64,000 nt of DNA from Bifiguratus adelaidae. Taxonomy: Eukaryota; Mucoromycota; Endogonomycetes; Endogonales. Below, piece after piece: positions 1 to 11,597 of this stretch (the first letter of the stretch is position 1; every line of letters starts with the position of its first letter). The stretch is from NCBI GenBank assembly GCA_002261195.1, contig MVBO01000003.1:384994-448993 (forward strand). The letters run 5' to 3'. The notes beneath the pieces are model-generated. The model had not been told where the DNA came from. It worked only from the letters and a program-made list of their open reading frames with translations, and did no database searches. Both the position numbers and the translations under genes were made by a program.

Positions 1-1
1 A

Positions 2-1774
2 ACGGAAAGAGACGCCTTGCAGTACGGACCGATGTGCGCTCAGGTAGGCAATCTGAATTGATTTGTGCTATCAGTCATTTTTTTTTTGCGCATTGCTATA
101 CGCAGATTTTGACATCATCATTCTCTATCGCAGCCACCCAGTTTCTTAAACTACGGGGTAGTCCATCCAAGTGAAGACTGTCTTACTGTCAATGTCTACA
201 CCCCTATCGTTCCTGGTAAAACATTCACGAAAGAGGAGCTACAGAAATTGCCGGTCATGGTTTGGTGTAAGTAGAAAATTGTACACGTCTGCCTCACTGA
301 TTTTCCGTTTTATATGCTGATATGTGAATTGTTTATCAGATCATGGCGGTGGTTTGGTCTATGGTGACAATGGACCATTCCCCTACAACACCACTTCCAG
401 CGGATACGTTGGCAACTCTATCTCGAATCCTTATGACGGAAGTAATCTTGTGTCATACGGCCATGTTGTCTTGGTTGTGGCCAATTATCGTCTCAACGCG
501 TTCGGCTGGTTCAACGGCAAGAATGCAGCCGTCCGTGATGGTATACTGGCCCTAAACTGGGTCAAAGAAAACATTGCTGCTTTTGGTGGAGATGTGAGTA
601 TATTTTTGATTTATCTTCTTTCACTTCAACCAACTTTATAATTCTAACGTCTATAACGCGATCTTTTGTTCGAAACTAGCCTGATAATGTGACTGTTTTT
701 GGGGAGTCTGCTGGTGGATTCATGGTCAGATACTTACTTGGTGCCAATTACGACTACACTCGGGGACTTTTCCGTAAGTTCTATTTTAGGCCATCATCCT
801 TTCATTGAAGGAGGAATTAGGTGATAATGTTCTGATTTTCCATAACATTTTCAGATCGTGCTATTCTTGAATCCGATTTTCCCACCGGCAATGGTTTCAT
901 GTCTCTGGCAAAAGCTGAGGAAAATTATCTCCTTCTAGCTGAGGCCCTAAAATGTGCTCCTGTGAATTCGACAAAATACGACAATGAAGTGTACGAATGT
1001 GTGAAGAGGCAGACTGTGGACTCCATTGCCATGGCTGTCTTATCGGCGAACCCCGCATGGGGGGCTGTGATTGATGGTGACATTTTCAAAGAGGACTTCG
1101 TCGTAACCATAGAAAAAGGCAACTATCCTCGCGTCCCCACTCTATGGACCAGCAATAACTGTGAATACGCTTACCAACTTGGAGCTTTGAGTGAAACGAC
1201 ACCACCAAGTGATTATCCGGGTCTTCTTTTGGATTACTTCAACACAACTCAGGCGCAAAAAATTCTCGCCCGTCAAGATTTGTATCCGTACAAGACCGCC
1301 CCGGCGGTTGGCCCCGTTGACGGAACAGTCATGACTTTGGCTATGTTGATGACCGACTACGATGTCCGATGTGCCATGCAATATTTGGCAGCCTTGCAAA
1401 CACGCACCTCTAACCCTGGACAGGTCTACCTAGCAAATTTCATGGTGGGGCTTCATTCCCCGTTAACCCCAAATGACCTCTGCGTTGGTCCCACTGTATG
1501 CCATGGTGACGAGATCTACTGGGTAATGGCCACAGCAGAAACTGACAACCTCTATCAACCTTTGAGCAAGGATCAACTTAAAGTTACACAAGATGTGATG
1601 AGTAGATGGACTGAACTGGCGTGGACCGGAAACCCCAATCCTCCGTCTGCAAATGTGCACTGGACACCGTTTGTCGGAGACAACTCAGCATTGATCGATT
1701 GGACCGATTCGGTTGTTCCCTATCGAACAGCACAATGCGAATTCCTTGTCAATGATATTGGCATGTCATTGTAA
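2..1774 (+). CDS. Type-B carboxylesterase/lipase, 3' part
   Basis: Alpha/beta-hydrolase of the type-B carboxylesterase family, which cleaves carboxylic esters and is usually secreted in fungi. The 5' end lies outside the window. Exons that keep frame are 2-43, 134-266, 340-593, 680-773 and 855-1774. Seen: the family signature SEDCLTVNVYTP in the second exon, the oxyanion-hole stretch HGGG in the third, the nucleophile elbow GESAGG in the fourth, and a C-terminal CHGDEIYWV segment that supplies the catalytic His. Several Asn-X-Thr sites and Cys pairs fit a secreted protein. A polyadenylation-like AATAAA lies at 1971-1976, about 200 bp after the stop. Substrate cannot be told. Family is sure; the first visible exon is short, so its exact edge is less certain. 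Confidence 0.93.
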
Positions 1775-2643
1775 TCTTTTGTAGTCACGTTGGAGTCTAT
1801 CGATGTTTGTAATGACACGTCTTGTATATAAGCATGACATTGTCATTCATCCTCGACAGCCAGAACTTACTCCATAGTTTAATATGTGCGTAAATCAATA
1901 TATGTCCTACATCTTCTGTGCATAATGGCAGAGTAATGTGTGTGAATTTTCTGAATGCTCATGTTCAAGCAATAAAGCACTGCGATAATTGGATAGTGGA
2001 ATGGCGTTAATGATATGATCTGTTCAAAGCAACAGGAAATCCCCATTTCAATTTTTTGGGCCAGGTTCTTGGCGCAATGATATAATTCAGCCAGTGCAAA
2101 AATGGGATTTCACCAGCGCAAACCAATAATTCCAGGCGACGTAATTTTTTCCGAAAAATACAGTATGTTCCATTCCATAATCGCAAGCAGCCATGACAAA
2201 GACAGCGCCATATCCAAATAGGGGAATATGACGCTGATCCCACTTTAGCGCCATGTAATGCAAAATGATCACATTATCGCATCACCCAAAGTCACACACG
2301 TGCCTTCACACGATACACTCTTTATCGTATGACTTGACGGATAGCTTGTAAAGCATGCGCTTGACAAGACACAAGCTCGGTGAAGCTCATCTGAGCCTGC
2401 GCTATCCATGGGAAGTGTTCCGGTATCCCAAAGGTGCATATACGTCATTTTCTCACACGTCTACGGGACTGCCACTTTAATTCATTCTAGATTAAATTTA
2501 CCTGAAAACTGGACATTGGCTCTTTCTCTTGAGTGGGAACCCATTATATGGCGACCCACATTAAGGCTTCCCAATGAAGTCAGTATGACATGATGAAAAG
2601 CAAAGTTGACCTGGAAATAGGAGCGGGGAATAAATTGTTGAAG
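1775..2643. other. Intergenic, no gene seen
   Basis: Contains the esterase 3' region (AATAAA at 1971-1976) and AT-rich sequence. Short open frames on both strands have no recognisable protein character. The right end is the promoter of the 2715 gene. Confidence 0.6.
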
Positions 2644-2650
2644 TATATAA
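2644..2650 (+). promoter_or_regulatory. TATA box of the CsbD-like gene
   Basis: TATATAA lies 65 bp before the ATG at 2715, the only sharp TATA element in this spacer. A strong TATA fits a stress-inducible, highly expressed small protein; that reading is inference. Confidence 0.55.
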
Positions 2651-2714
2651 GCTGCGGGACGTCGCTATAATTTAATCATTCCAATTCTCAAAGAAAACGA
2701 ATACAAGAACAAGC

Positions 2715-3041
2715 ATGACTGACCATCATTACGGACGTGACGCTGCCATTGCCGGAGGAGTTGCTGGACATGAACACGGCCAAGGACACACCTTGCGCGA
2801 CACCGCTGTCGGTGGTGTTGCTGGCCACGAATTCAATAAGCATGAACATCGCAAGCACGCCGAGCAAGATGTCGGTGCTGAAGGTCCCACCATGGGCGAC
2901 AAGTTCAAGGGCTCCTTGAAGAAGGCCGAAGGTACCATCACCAACAACCCTGCCAAGAAGGCTGAGGGTGAGGCTATCAAGCAAACCGGCGCTGGCAATG
3001 TTGCTGGTGCTGGTGCTCCTGGCACTGGACCCGCCTACTAA
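2715..3041 (+). CDS. Small Gly/His-rich CsbD-like stress protein
   Basis: 108-residue intronless protein. The N-terminal half has two similar blocks, IAGGVAGHEHGQGH and VGGVAGHEFNKHEH, rich in Gly and His and reminiscent of a glycine zipper. The C-terminal half, DKFKGSLKKAEGTITNNPAKK then EGEAIKQTG, resembles the CsbD-like repeat found in bacterial and fungal general-stress proteins. No signal peptide or membrane span is visible, and there are no cysteines. The biochemical role of CsbD-like proteins is unknown. Clean codon use, a good TATA box at -65 and a short 5' leader suggest strong expression. His clusters could bind metal, but that is speculation. Confidence 0.75.
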   Translation: MTDHHYGRDAAIAGGVAGHEHGQGHTLRDTAVGGVAGHEFNKHEHRKHAEQDVGAEGPTMGDKFKGSLKKAEGTITNNPAKKAEGEAIKQTGAGNVAGAGAPGTGPAY

Positions 3042-3164
3042 TCAGGCTTTGTGCGCAAGCTCAGTTCATATCAGTTTAATGGCATATCGCGGATGTACAT
3101 TTTTTGTAAATAATGATGAATAAGATTGATATGACATTCTGCATCACAATGGTCTATTGGCTGA

Positions 3165-6100
3165 TCAAAAACGCAAATACTTGAGATTGATAAAGATGAT
3201 CAATCGATTGAACAACCAGTAGAGGATTAGAATACCAAAGTTTCGCCATCTGTGGTCATAAGACCAGGATAGAGGAGTGTAGAAATCTTGCCCATAAGAT
3301 TCAGGGCAATAACCACATGTCAACCCGGATGTCGTATCAATATATCCCGGATTCGTTGAAAGAAATGGTTGCATGTAAGATTGACAACTCTGACCATTCG
3401 GTGGGTTGATCGGAATGAGTTCCCCCGGTGCGCAGTGTACAGGGATCTGATACAGATTGTTGACGAAGACGGCCTCTATGAAGTAGTGGAACGGATTGAT
3501 CCAGTACATCCATACCCAAAAACGCGGTAAGCTGCTGCACGGGACGGCGACGCCGGCGAATAATGCCAACATTGAGTTAACGAGCGGGTTCAACATCGAG
3601 GCGTACGGAATTGCGGGTACAAAGCTTGATACAAGCTGACCTAACGAAACGCAAAACAACTATGGATTGTTTAGCGATCTTCCATTAGAATCAGCATAGA
3701 ACTCACATTCTGAAAAATGTACGTGATGTAAAAGAAACCATTCCTGTCGGGCAGTGGGTTCAATCCAATCATGTAATAAAAGAAGACGTAAAAGATTGTT
3801 GCTGCAACGATGAAGTAAGGAATCTCGGCCGAGAACATGCTGATCGCAAATGCCCGCCAGTTGTAAAACCCGCTGTCCGTCTCTCTATAAAATACTCCTC
3901 TTTGCTGGATGAAGTTAGGCTGCACTTGATCTAAGTCCCGGGAACGTTAGTTTGGCAATCTCCAGCTGATGATGTATGTAACTTACTCATCACCATAAGT
4001 CCTACCGTTGTTGTTGCGTATAATGCAAATATTGTAGATTGCAAATCCCTAAGACTCGTGCCCAACATGAAGTAAGTCCCTCCGAGCAGCAATCCAAGGA
4101 TGATTTGGAAGATAAACCTTCCTAGGTTGTAGATGGGCATTCGCCAATACGCGCGAAACATGCGATTTTGGGCAAGCTTCATTTGCTTCATAGTGGATAG
4201 AGCGAAGGAGTCATTCTCAGCTGCCTTCGTTTTTCGTCTCCGTGACTTGCTACCGGTGTTGCTACGCGTTGATGTCGTGTTCTTCTCGGTCAATCCAATC
4301 ATGCGATCAGCATTACCTTCCACGATGCGGGCCTCTTCTGAATTCTTCCAGATGCCTGGTCAATTGTAGACGATTTCACCGGAGCTCCCGGCGCCGACCC
4401 ACGTCAGGATGTATTCAGCCACGTTTCCATCGGGTGGACACGTCTAACGCATCATGAGCTACCTTGCAATTTAGCTGTAACTGTTGCTTACCAAATTCGC
4501 CTGTTCCTTGAAGTATCGCAATAATGGCTCGCAATTGTCTCCAATTGGTCCATGATAGTTTTACCTCCGCGTGTCAAAAGAATGAGATCATCAAATTGCT
4601 GGAAGAGTGTAGCTGAGGGCTGATGAATGGTGCACAAAATACTCTGTCCTTTCCGTGCTAGGTTTCGCAGCAGCCGCACAATGAGATTACTAGCTTGCGC
4701 ATCAAGACCAGATGTCGGTTCATCGAGAAACAATATGCGAGGCTGTCGAAATAGTGCGCGTCAGCGGCCTGATATTGAGCCTATTCCAAGATTATTTTAC
4801 CTTTGCGATGAGCTCAATGCCGATCGATAAACGCTTCCTCTGCTCCAGAGATATGCCAGTTCCACTTTCTAACGTTCCAATGAGAGCATCCGCAATATCC
4901 TCAAGTTCTAAGATCTCCAGAATGTCCCGAACGCTTTCCAGCTTTTCTTCCTTGGAGACTTTGTCGGGTTGGCGAAGCATGGCGCTAAATGTCAGTGCCT
5001 CACGGACAGTTGATTGTGCGGGATGCACATCTTCTTGCAGGCAATATCCGGATATCCGCTTGAAAGCGTCGTCCTGTGGTTGGCCGTCTACGAAGACATC
5101 ACCGGTTACTTTACCCGTACGCTTGCGACGGGCGACCACGTCCATGAGGGTAGTTTTACCTTCCCAAATTGTATGAGAACACCGTATCGTTTATCAGTGA
5201 TCCATCATCCCCCTCACCTGCTCCTGAGGTTCCCATTAACGCAGTTAGGTGACCAGCTTGGGTGTAGCCGGTGACGTTATCCAGCAAAACTTTGTCAGCG
5301 TTGTCCTTATCCGGCACCGAATAGGACATGTCTCGCCAAACTACAGCATGATAAAATCATCACTATTTCTGCCAGTATTCAGTCTATTCGCACCTACCAA
5401 GCGAAGACCCTGAGGGAATGTTACTCTTCTCCTGACCTTCACCAGGTGTTGTGTTCAATTGATGATCATTGCTTTCCAGTGCCTTCTCTTCATCCATCGC
5501 TTCTCTGGACACATGTTTCTCACGTCTTGGTCTCTTGTATGCATTCGTCGTGTAACCGCCTTTCCCGAACTCCAAAACATTCGTCGCAAACATCGCAAGC
5601 AACCAGAATCCCACCATGAAGGCGAACAGAATGCCTACGTTCTCCCAGACATTGTAAGTGCCATAGTCAAATGCTGCGGCGAGGTAATCCATGCCGGCTA
5701 CCGTATTCTGACCAGCCTTTGCACCAGCCACAGTGCACGTTGTCCCGGAACCTGGGGTATAGCCTGGGCCATTTGGCACCAAAGAGGCGCCCTCGCATAT
5801 AAAATTCAAGTTAACAAATTCATTCTGCATCAGGGCTCGAAAGCCATACCTTGATTTTCGTTAGCTCTATCCTATTCCATGTATATGTACTTACGCAACT
5901 GGGTTAAGGTAATAGAGCCATATGAACCACGGATGTATTGCCGGGAAAGTGATCATGTAGCCAGAATAGAGCGTTGCCACAACAATGACGGCACCCGCGC
6001 AGAAATTGCCGATATCGAGTGTCGGAGAGCAAGCCGCCAAGAAACGCGTCATTGCTTTGAACGCGAAGGATGTGACCAGAAGGACGAAGATGAAGATTCC

Positions 6101-8270
6101 AAAGTGCGCTCCTGCATCGGAGGGATTGAGCCCACACATCCAGTAAAGAATGCACGAGAATACGACCACAGTGACAGCGCTGATCGGCATGTCAACGATC
6201 ACGTATGAAATATACTGGATTCCGGGGCTGAACAGTTTCCAGCTTTTGTGTTTGTACAACGTTCCTCGACCTTGAACGTTTTTGGATACCTCTGCGGCCG
6301 CCGTGAAGCAATTGAATAGGAGTGCGAAGAAGCAGGTGCCACCTCGAGTGAAGGCGCCTAGCAGAACACATGGAGATTTCGTTAGTCAAAGGAGTGCAAA
6401 CTAGCGTCAAATGATTTGGCACTTACCTGTTCCCGTAAGCGGCTGCTGGAAAAATACCGATCCAACAATTATAGCCATCAAGATGGTGAAGCAAAACTGG
6501 AAAATGACTCGTTTGCGATCGCCCTTCATCAATTGACCTTCACGAACCAGCAAGGCTCGCATCTGTTGAACATATGATGTAGAATAGTGCATACGCTTCG
6601 ATCTGCGTGTCTTTCTTGCCGCTACAGCTGCTTGAAAAGCTTTTTGCTCATCTTCAGCGCTTGGCCTACGCTGATAGCTTTCGAGCTCCGCAAATGATCG
6701 CTTTCCAATGTTCGATTCCAAGTAAGCCCGTTCGAATTCTTCAGCTGTGAGTGGTACATTTGTGAAGCCTGGGCGTACATGACGTTCAGCCGGCTCTGTG
6801 ACGCCTGTTAGAAAATCTGAGAGCGAGCATCGCGGTGCGCAGTCAAGCCCAAGACCATTGAAGTATACTTTGGCTTCATGCATAGGGCCAAAATAGATAC
6901 ACCTTGGAACGTCAGCATAATCAACAAAGAGCATGAATTCGGCTTATCATACATACCTGCCCTCAGCCAGAACCATGACTTTGTCGAAGAGATCAAGCAT
7001 TGCATCTGACGCTTGATACATGCTTACAAGTTGAGTCTTGTTTAGCAAGTCAGCACACACTCGAAGTGAACGAGTAAATTCCAGAGAGGAAGATGCGTCG
7101 AGTCCCTTGGTAGAACCGTCCCATACGTTGATTGCTGATCTAAAGAAGATAATTCAGATTGCTTCGCGGATTAAGACAAGACGTCTTTACCTTAGCAGGA
7201 ATTGCTCGGCAATGCTGACACGTTTCCTCTCACCTCCAGACACTCCGCGAATAAATGCATTACCGACAATGGTGTTCTCGCAACGTTTTATGCCAAATGT
7301 CCTCAGGACGAGCTCCAGTAGATCTTCAATGACTTCATCACGAGGTCTAGATAAACCTCTATTGGAGACCTTGCACTCCAGAACAAATTTCAAAGTTTGT
7401 TTCACGGTCAGCATCGGTAAGTGCAGATCGTCCTCTGAACAATGATTACATAAGCGTGGTTGCCACGGCAAGGTTGATCGTACCTGGATTGTAGACGACC
7501 TGGGGCTTGTGTTGTTTCATAAACATTTGCTGTGGCATTCCTCCATACAGAATGTCCCCATCAATTCCTGCAAGCGATCAACAACTTTGAATTTGATCTG
7601 AATCGACGATAGACTTACTTTTATAACCTTGTATGTTACCAGATAGAGTTCGAAGCAGTGTTGAACATCCACTACCCGGACGACCGAGCACTAACATCAT
7701 TTCTCCTTGTTTGACATAACCGTTTATATTGTTCAAAATACATTGTTGCATAGGGTCTCGCTCGCTGGAGATTATGCGGCGAATAGTGGGCCACACATTG
7801 AGTCCATGAAACACCGGACTGAGCACAGTCGTTATATAATCATTATCGTTGGCTTCTCCCCACACGCACAATTGGCGAAAGACAAGGCCAAGCTGCGTTT
7901 CCCTGACAATTTTACCATGCGCTGTTCTCCGTTGTCGCTTGATATACGTCTCCAGATCCTCATCGTCATCTTCACTTGACAAACTCTCCGGCGACTCGGA
8001 TTCATACACGCCCGAATCTCGATGTTGGAGCTCTAGAATCTTATCCAGATCCGGTCCCACATGATCCGGGTGGGTGTCAACTGCCTCACCAAAGGGCAAA
8101 TCTTGTAAAGCGTTATTGAAGCCGTTTGCGATACTTTCTCTTGCATCTGACTTTGCTGTGATGATATCGTCGGCATGACTTAAGCTCCGGCGGGTAAGCT
8201 TTTGATCTGGCAATTCATGTGGATACGCCTCGTCGATTGGATCACTCATAGCAAAGAAGTATCGAGGCAA
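3165..8270 (-). pseudogene. PDR-type ABC transporter carrying two lesions
   Basis: Full-size pleiotropic-drug-resistance ABC exporter, layout (NBD-TMD)x2, plasma membrane, exporting hydrophobic compounds and drugs. Exons, minus strand: 7619-8270, 7484-7567, 7191-7434, 6957-7139, 6427-6902, 5895-6357, 5398-5849, 5218-5340, 4801-5159, 4492-4742, 3987-4443, 3707-3930, 3165-3659. Seen: Walker A GRPGSGCST, signature VSGGERKRVS, second-half GTSGAGKTT and [10 protein letters not shown], and multi-span blocks. Two defects follow the second NBD. The 4492-4742 exon is one base short of frame near 4545, where family-like residues [11 protein letters not shown] continue in the next frame. A TGA at 4360-4362 sits where the family has Trp (VYN-stop-PGIW). 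All other exons are intact, so decay is recent, or these are assembly errors. Start could also be ATG 8249. Confidence 0.85.
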
Positions 8271-8844
8271 AAAGAAAGGAAGCTTGAAGCCACAATGAGT
8301 ATTCTCTTATTCTCTCCACTTTCCTACACATGGTCTCAGTCTTGGGTCTCTGGATCTCGCAGGCATCCCTAAATAAGATCTTCCCCATCTTGCACACCCT
8401 AATTTTTCATGCAAATGTAGCTAATGTGCCACCAGAGCGGTGTAACCATCACACCACGGGGAGATGAAGCTACTGTAAAATTTGAGGCCCCTACCTGGGC
8501 GTGCGGAACCTTGGTGATCCGCTTACGCCGAGATCCCCTGCTTCGCGCTTAGTTCTCAGTATGGAAAAAAGTACATTGTACTCACATATGTCTAATGTTT
8601 CTATTTTCAGCGCCATGTTCCGAACATTGTAGGCTATTCTCGGCTTCAGGAAACTGACATGAGAAACAAACACCGAGTGTATGTTGATAAATAAGCCGAG
8701 CTATCCGCACCGAGCCGTTTGTTCAGAAACCCAATTTCCCAAATAGTACAAAAGTCCACGTGTTTCTACCCCCCCCCCCGTAGAGTGGTTTATTTTGACT
8801 AAGCACGCCGTGATGGACGTCTAGTTTTGCTCTTGTACAGTCGT
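8271..8844. other. Intergenic between divergent ABC and forkhead genes
   Basis: Promoter region for both flanking genes. Holds an 11-C homopolymer at 8769-8779 and no convincing open frame. Confidence 0.6.
8769..8779. repeat. Homopolymer of 11 C
   Basis: Eleven consecutive C residues in the forkhead promoter. It could be length-variable or a sequencing trouble spot. Confidence 0.8.
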
Positions 8845-8852
8845 TATATATA
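8845..8852 (+). promoter_or_regulatory. TATA box of the forkhead gene
   Basis: TATATATA stands 107 bp before the ATG at 8959. Confidence 0.5.
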
Positions 8853-8958
8853 GGCCCACTCCTGGACAACAATTCTTCACTTTGCCTCGCATACCGCTCA
8901 GCGGTCGGGGACTGATACGACGTATCTTGCACCTATCACCTATTAGTGCCCCGAGTCG

Positions 8959-10307
8959 ATGACCAAAAGAGATAACGGCGAGCATCAAAGTGTAAACCAG
9001 TTACGATTGCTATCCTTGCCACAGATCTCGTCCATGTATACCGCGGCGCCACAACACGCCCAACCGATACAACCTACCTTTCAACACCTCAATCCCGTCA
9101 GACAAACTTGGGACAAGCCAGAGATGGCGCCACCTGATACACAGCTCTTTGAATATCCGCTACGGATACCGGTGGCGCTTCGTCATCCTTTTCCGCTTGT
9201 CGGCTCTGTCAAACAATACCCCTCGCAGCTTCAACAAGTGCAACTCAAGAATCACATCACATCCGAGCAATTCATTCCTGTGGCACCCGACGCTGCTAGG
9301 GCAATGAAGCCTGCCCGAAAGCGACGAAGGCCTCCATTTTCGTATTCCTCCCTTATTGCGCAAGCCATTCAGAGTACACCGGATCAGAAGATGACCTTGA
9401 AACAGATCTATCAATGGATCACCGACAAATATCCCGCATTATACAAGGAGGAGGACACTGGTTGGCAGGTAAGCGGCGCAGGAGACTACTTGTGGCATGA
9501 CGCTAAATTCGAAGTCAGAACACCATTCGTCACAACTTGTCCTTGAATCAATGCTTCAAAAAGGTACCAAAGAAAGATTCAGGCCCGCAAAACAAGGGTA
9601 AGGGTGGCTACTGGACCATCGACTCAGCCTACATGGACCATTTCTCAAATGGAGCTTTTGCTCGAGGAAGTGTAACCAAGCGGAAACCAGGCGAGCCGAA
9701 TGTTCTCGATGAGAGTGCTCTTTCATCAACAGAACGCCATGATCGGTCGCGGAAGCAAGGACATGCCCAAGGTTCACCGGATTTTCGGCATCAGCATAGT
9801 TCGCCTGTGTTAGAGGGCATGTACCGGGAAGAAGTTATGGAGTTACGTGTTGAAGGAATGCAAGCGCGCAAACGGTTAGCCATTAGCAGCATAGTAACAG
9901 ATGACGGTCCATCAGTTCACGACGGATCGCTCAACTTATATCATCTGCCAATACCATCGAAAGCGTCAACATTTTCAGACTCTGAACACTCGCCAACGCC
10001 AACAGAGTATGCGATTTCTCAATTGTCTATTAGCCCAGTCAAGGCATCCGTGTTCTCAACCTCTCTTCCTGTCCCGGTCCCTCTATCCTCACACCGAGCG
10101 CTGGTCGCTGTCAATCACGATGACAGACTAAGTGAATCATCGCGACATACACAGTCCACTCCTCCATCACTTAGCTCGAGCCCGCTCTCTAGTTTTCATG
10201 AAAGTTCGCGAGATCCATCTGTCTGGGACAGTGATGATGAACGAGGGTCGGCTACTGGTTTTGGAAGAACTCCTCCAGTGATGCGGATAGGCAATCTTCT
10301 CAATTGA
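8959..10307 (+). CDS. Forkhead (winged-helix) transcription factor
   Basis: Sequence-specific nuclear DNA-binding protein, 432 aa. Exons 8959-9468 and 9519-10307; the 50-nt intron splits the DNA-binding domain just before the recognition helix. The forkhead domain runs from about residue 120 to 215: [15 protein letters not shown], then [14 protein letters not shown], then [16 protein letters not shown] (recognition helix) and KGGYWTID. Before it are a Gln/Pro-rich N-terminus and a basic patch KPARKRRR that could be a nuclear signal. The C-terminal half is Ser/Pro-rich and looks disordered. Fungal forkhead proteins control cell-cycle, meiotic or developmental genes; the target here cannot be inferred. 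No FHA domain is present, unlike yeast Fkh1/2. Confidence 0.95.
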
Positions 10308-10919
10308 GCGTGCTTTATCGCTCCTTGAGATCAGCTGTCTTTGCACCTTTGCTTGTACATATTTATTGTTCGGAGTTGCTGCTAATACGCGTATACGATA
10401 GGGAAAACATGTAGAGTTGTGTAGGTCTGTATGGAATTCAGAAGTTAAAATTCTCACAAATTTCATGTCGCGGTTGCCAAGGCATTGATGCTTGGCAAAA
10501 TTCTGAAGATATAAAGGGCAGTGGTCAATTGTACGCAACGCGAGCGACCAATAATGACAGCACTATACCTTTGCCTCTGCGTGCTTTTCATTTTGAACAC
10601 GATCAAATTCAAGGTGAAACAGGACCCGACCTGCATGTTCCTCACCTGATGATGTTAACGTAGGGTGTCATTGATATAGGTTGTATCATCTCGTCCTGTC
10701 AATTCAGCTCAGCTTGCTTATTCTCCTCAATCTGGAGGCAAAGTTGCCCCCTTACTGCCAAGGGAATTCGCTTTCGACTTCGTCCAGCATAAATGGAACG
10801 AAAACGGTTTTGGTATTAATCATGTTGGCGTAGGAACATGTATGTGTATGAACAAGTTGAAGGTAGATGCTAACCACTCTTAGGGCTTTCGTCTCTCTCT
10901 CATCAAAAAGTACGCATAG
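10308..10919. other. Intergenic, no gene seen
   Basis: Forkhead 3' region, then mixed sequence. No ATG-plus-signal-peptide exon could be found here for the open frame that follows. Confidence 0.5.
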
Positions 10920-11434
10920 ATATCGCGTCCTACGATTGGGTGTCGAATAATGCGACGATCGGAGGATCAATCTCCAGCGGCACCGTGACCTCTCTGTTCG
11001 ACTTTACAAATGCCACTACTACGGGAAATGTGACCAACATTTACATTCAGAATTCGCTCATGAATGCTACCTGCACTCAGTCTCATCTTTCATGTAAGCT
11101 CTTCCGTACTCTAAGTGTTCATAGCGTGGTTAATGCAACCAATTTAGTGGCCGCGTCGCAAGGACAACTATTCCCTCCCAATTATCTGCAGCAAAATGCC
11201 CTCTATGGTGGCCAAGAAACAATCCACGGCATCGGAGCATCTTACAAGACCGACAAGTGGATTATATTTATTGGAACAACTGTGGTCTCATTCTACTTTA
11301 CCCCCGAAGGCGATTGGGTGCGATACGATGAGAATGCTCCTGGGATGCAGACATCAGTCGTTACCTGGCTCTATAACTTTAACAATCAGTCAAAGTTTAG
11401 CAGCGATGTCTTTAGCTTCACCTCTTGTCGCTGA
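10920..11434 (+). CDS. Unidentified Asn-glycosylated protein, 5' end unresolved
   Basis: An open frame of about 170 codons that does not begin with ATG. It starts after a plausible acceptor (tag at 10917-10919), so it is probably a terminal exon whose first exon was not found, or a 5'-truncated remnant. The product has many Asn-X-Ser/Thr sequons (NAT, NVT, NQS), few Cys, and an aromatic core (KTDKWIIFIGTT, SFYFTPEGDW), consistent with an extracellular beta-rich domain. A GTAAGC at 11094 could open an optional internal intron. I do not recognise the family. The frame stays open to 11434 with biased composition, so it is probably or was once coding. Confidence 0.4.
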
Positions 11435-11597
11435 CGGGTCCATAAAAGGAAACCCATGAAGCTTCTGATTCAGGCACCTCAGTCTTTTCATGAACCCTCT
11501 GCTTATTCAATAGACCTTGAGCCATTCTTTCGAAGCCTTTTGTCGCTATCGCACGCTTGAAACGCCTTGTTTTGCCTAAGGGGCTCCAAACGGCAAG

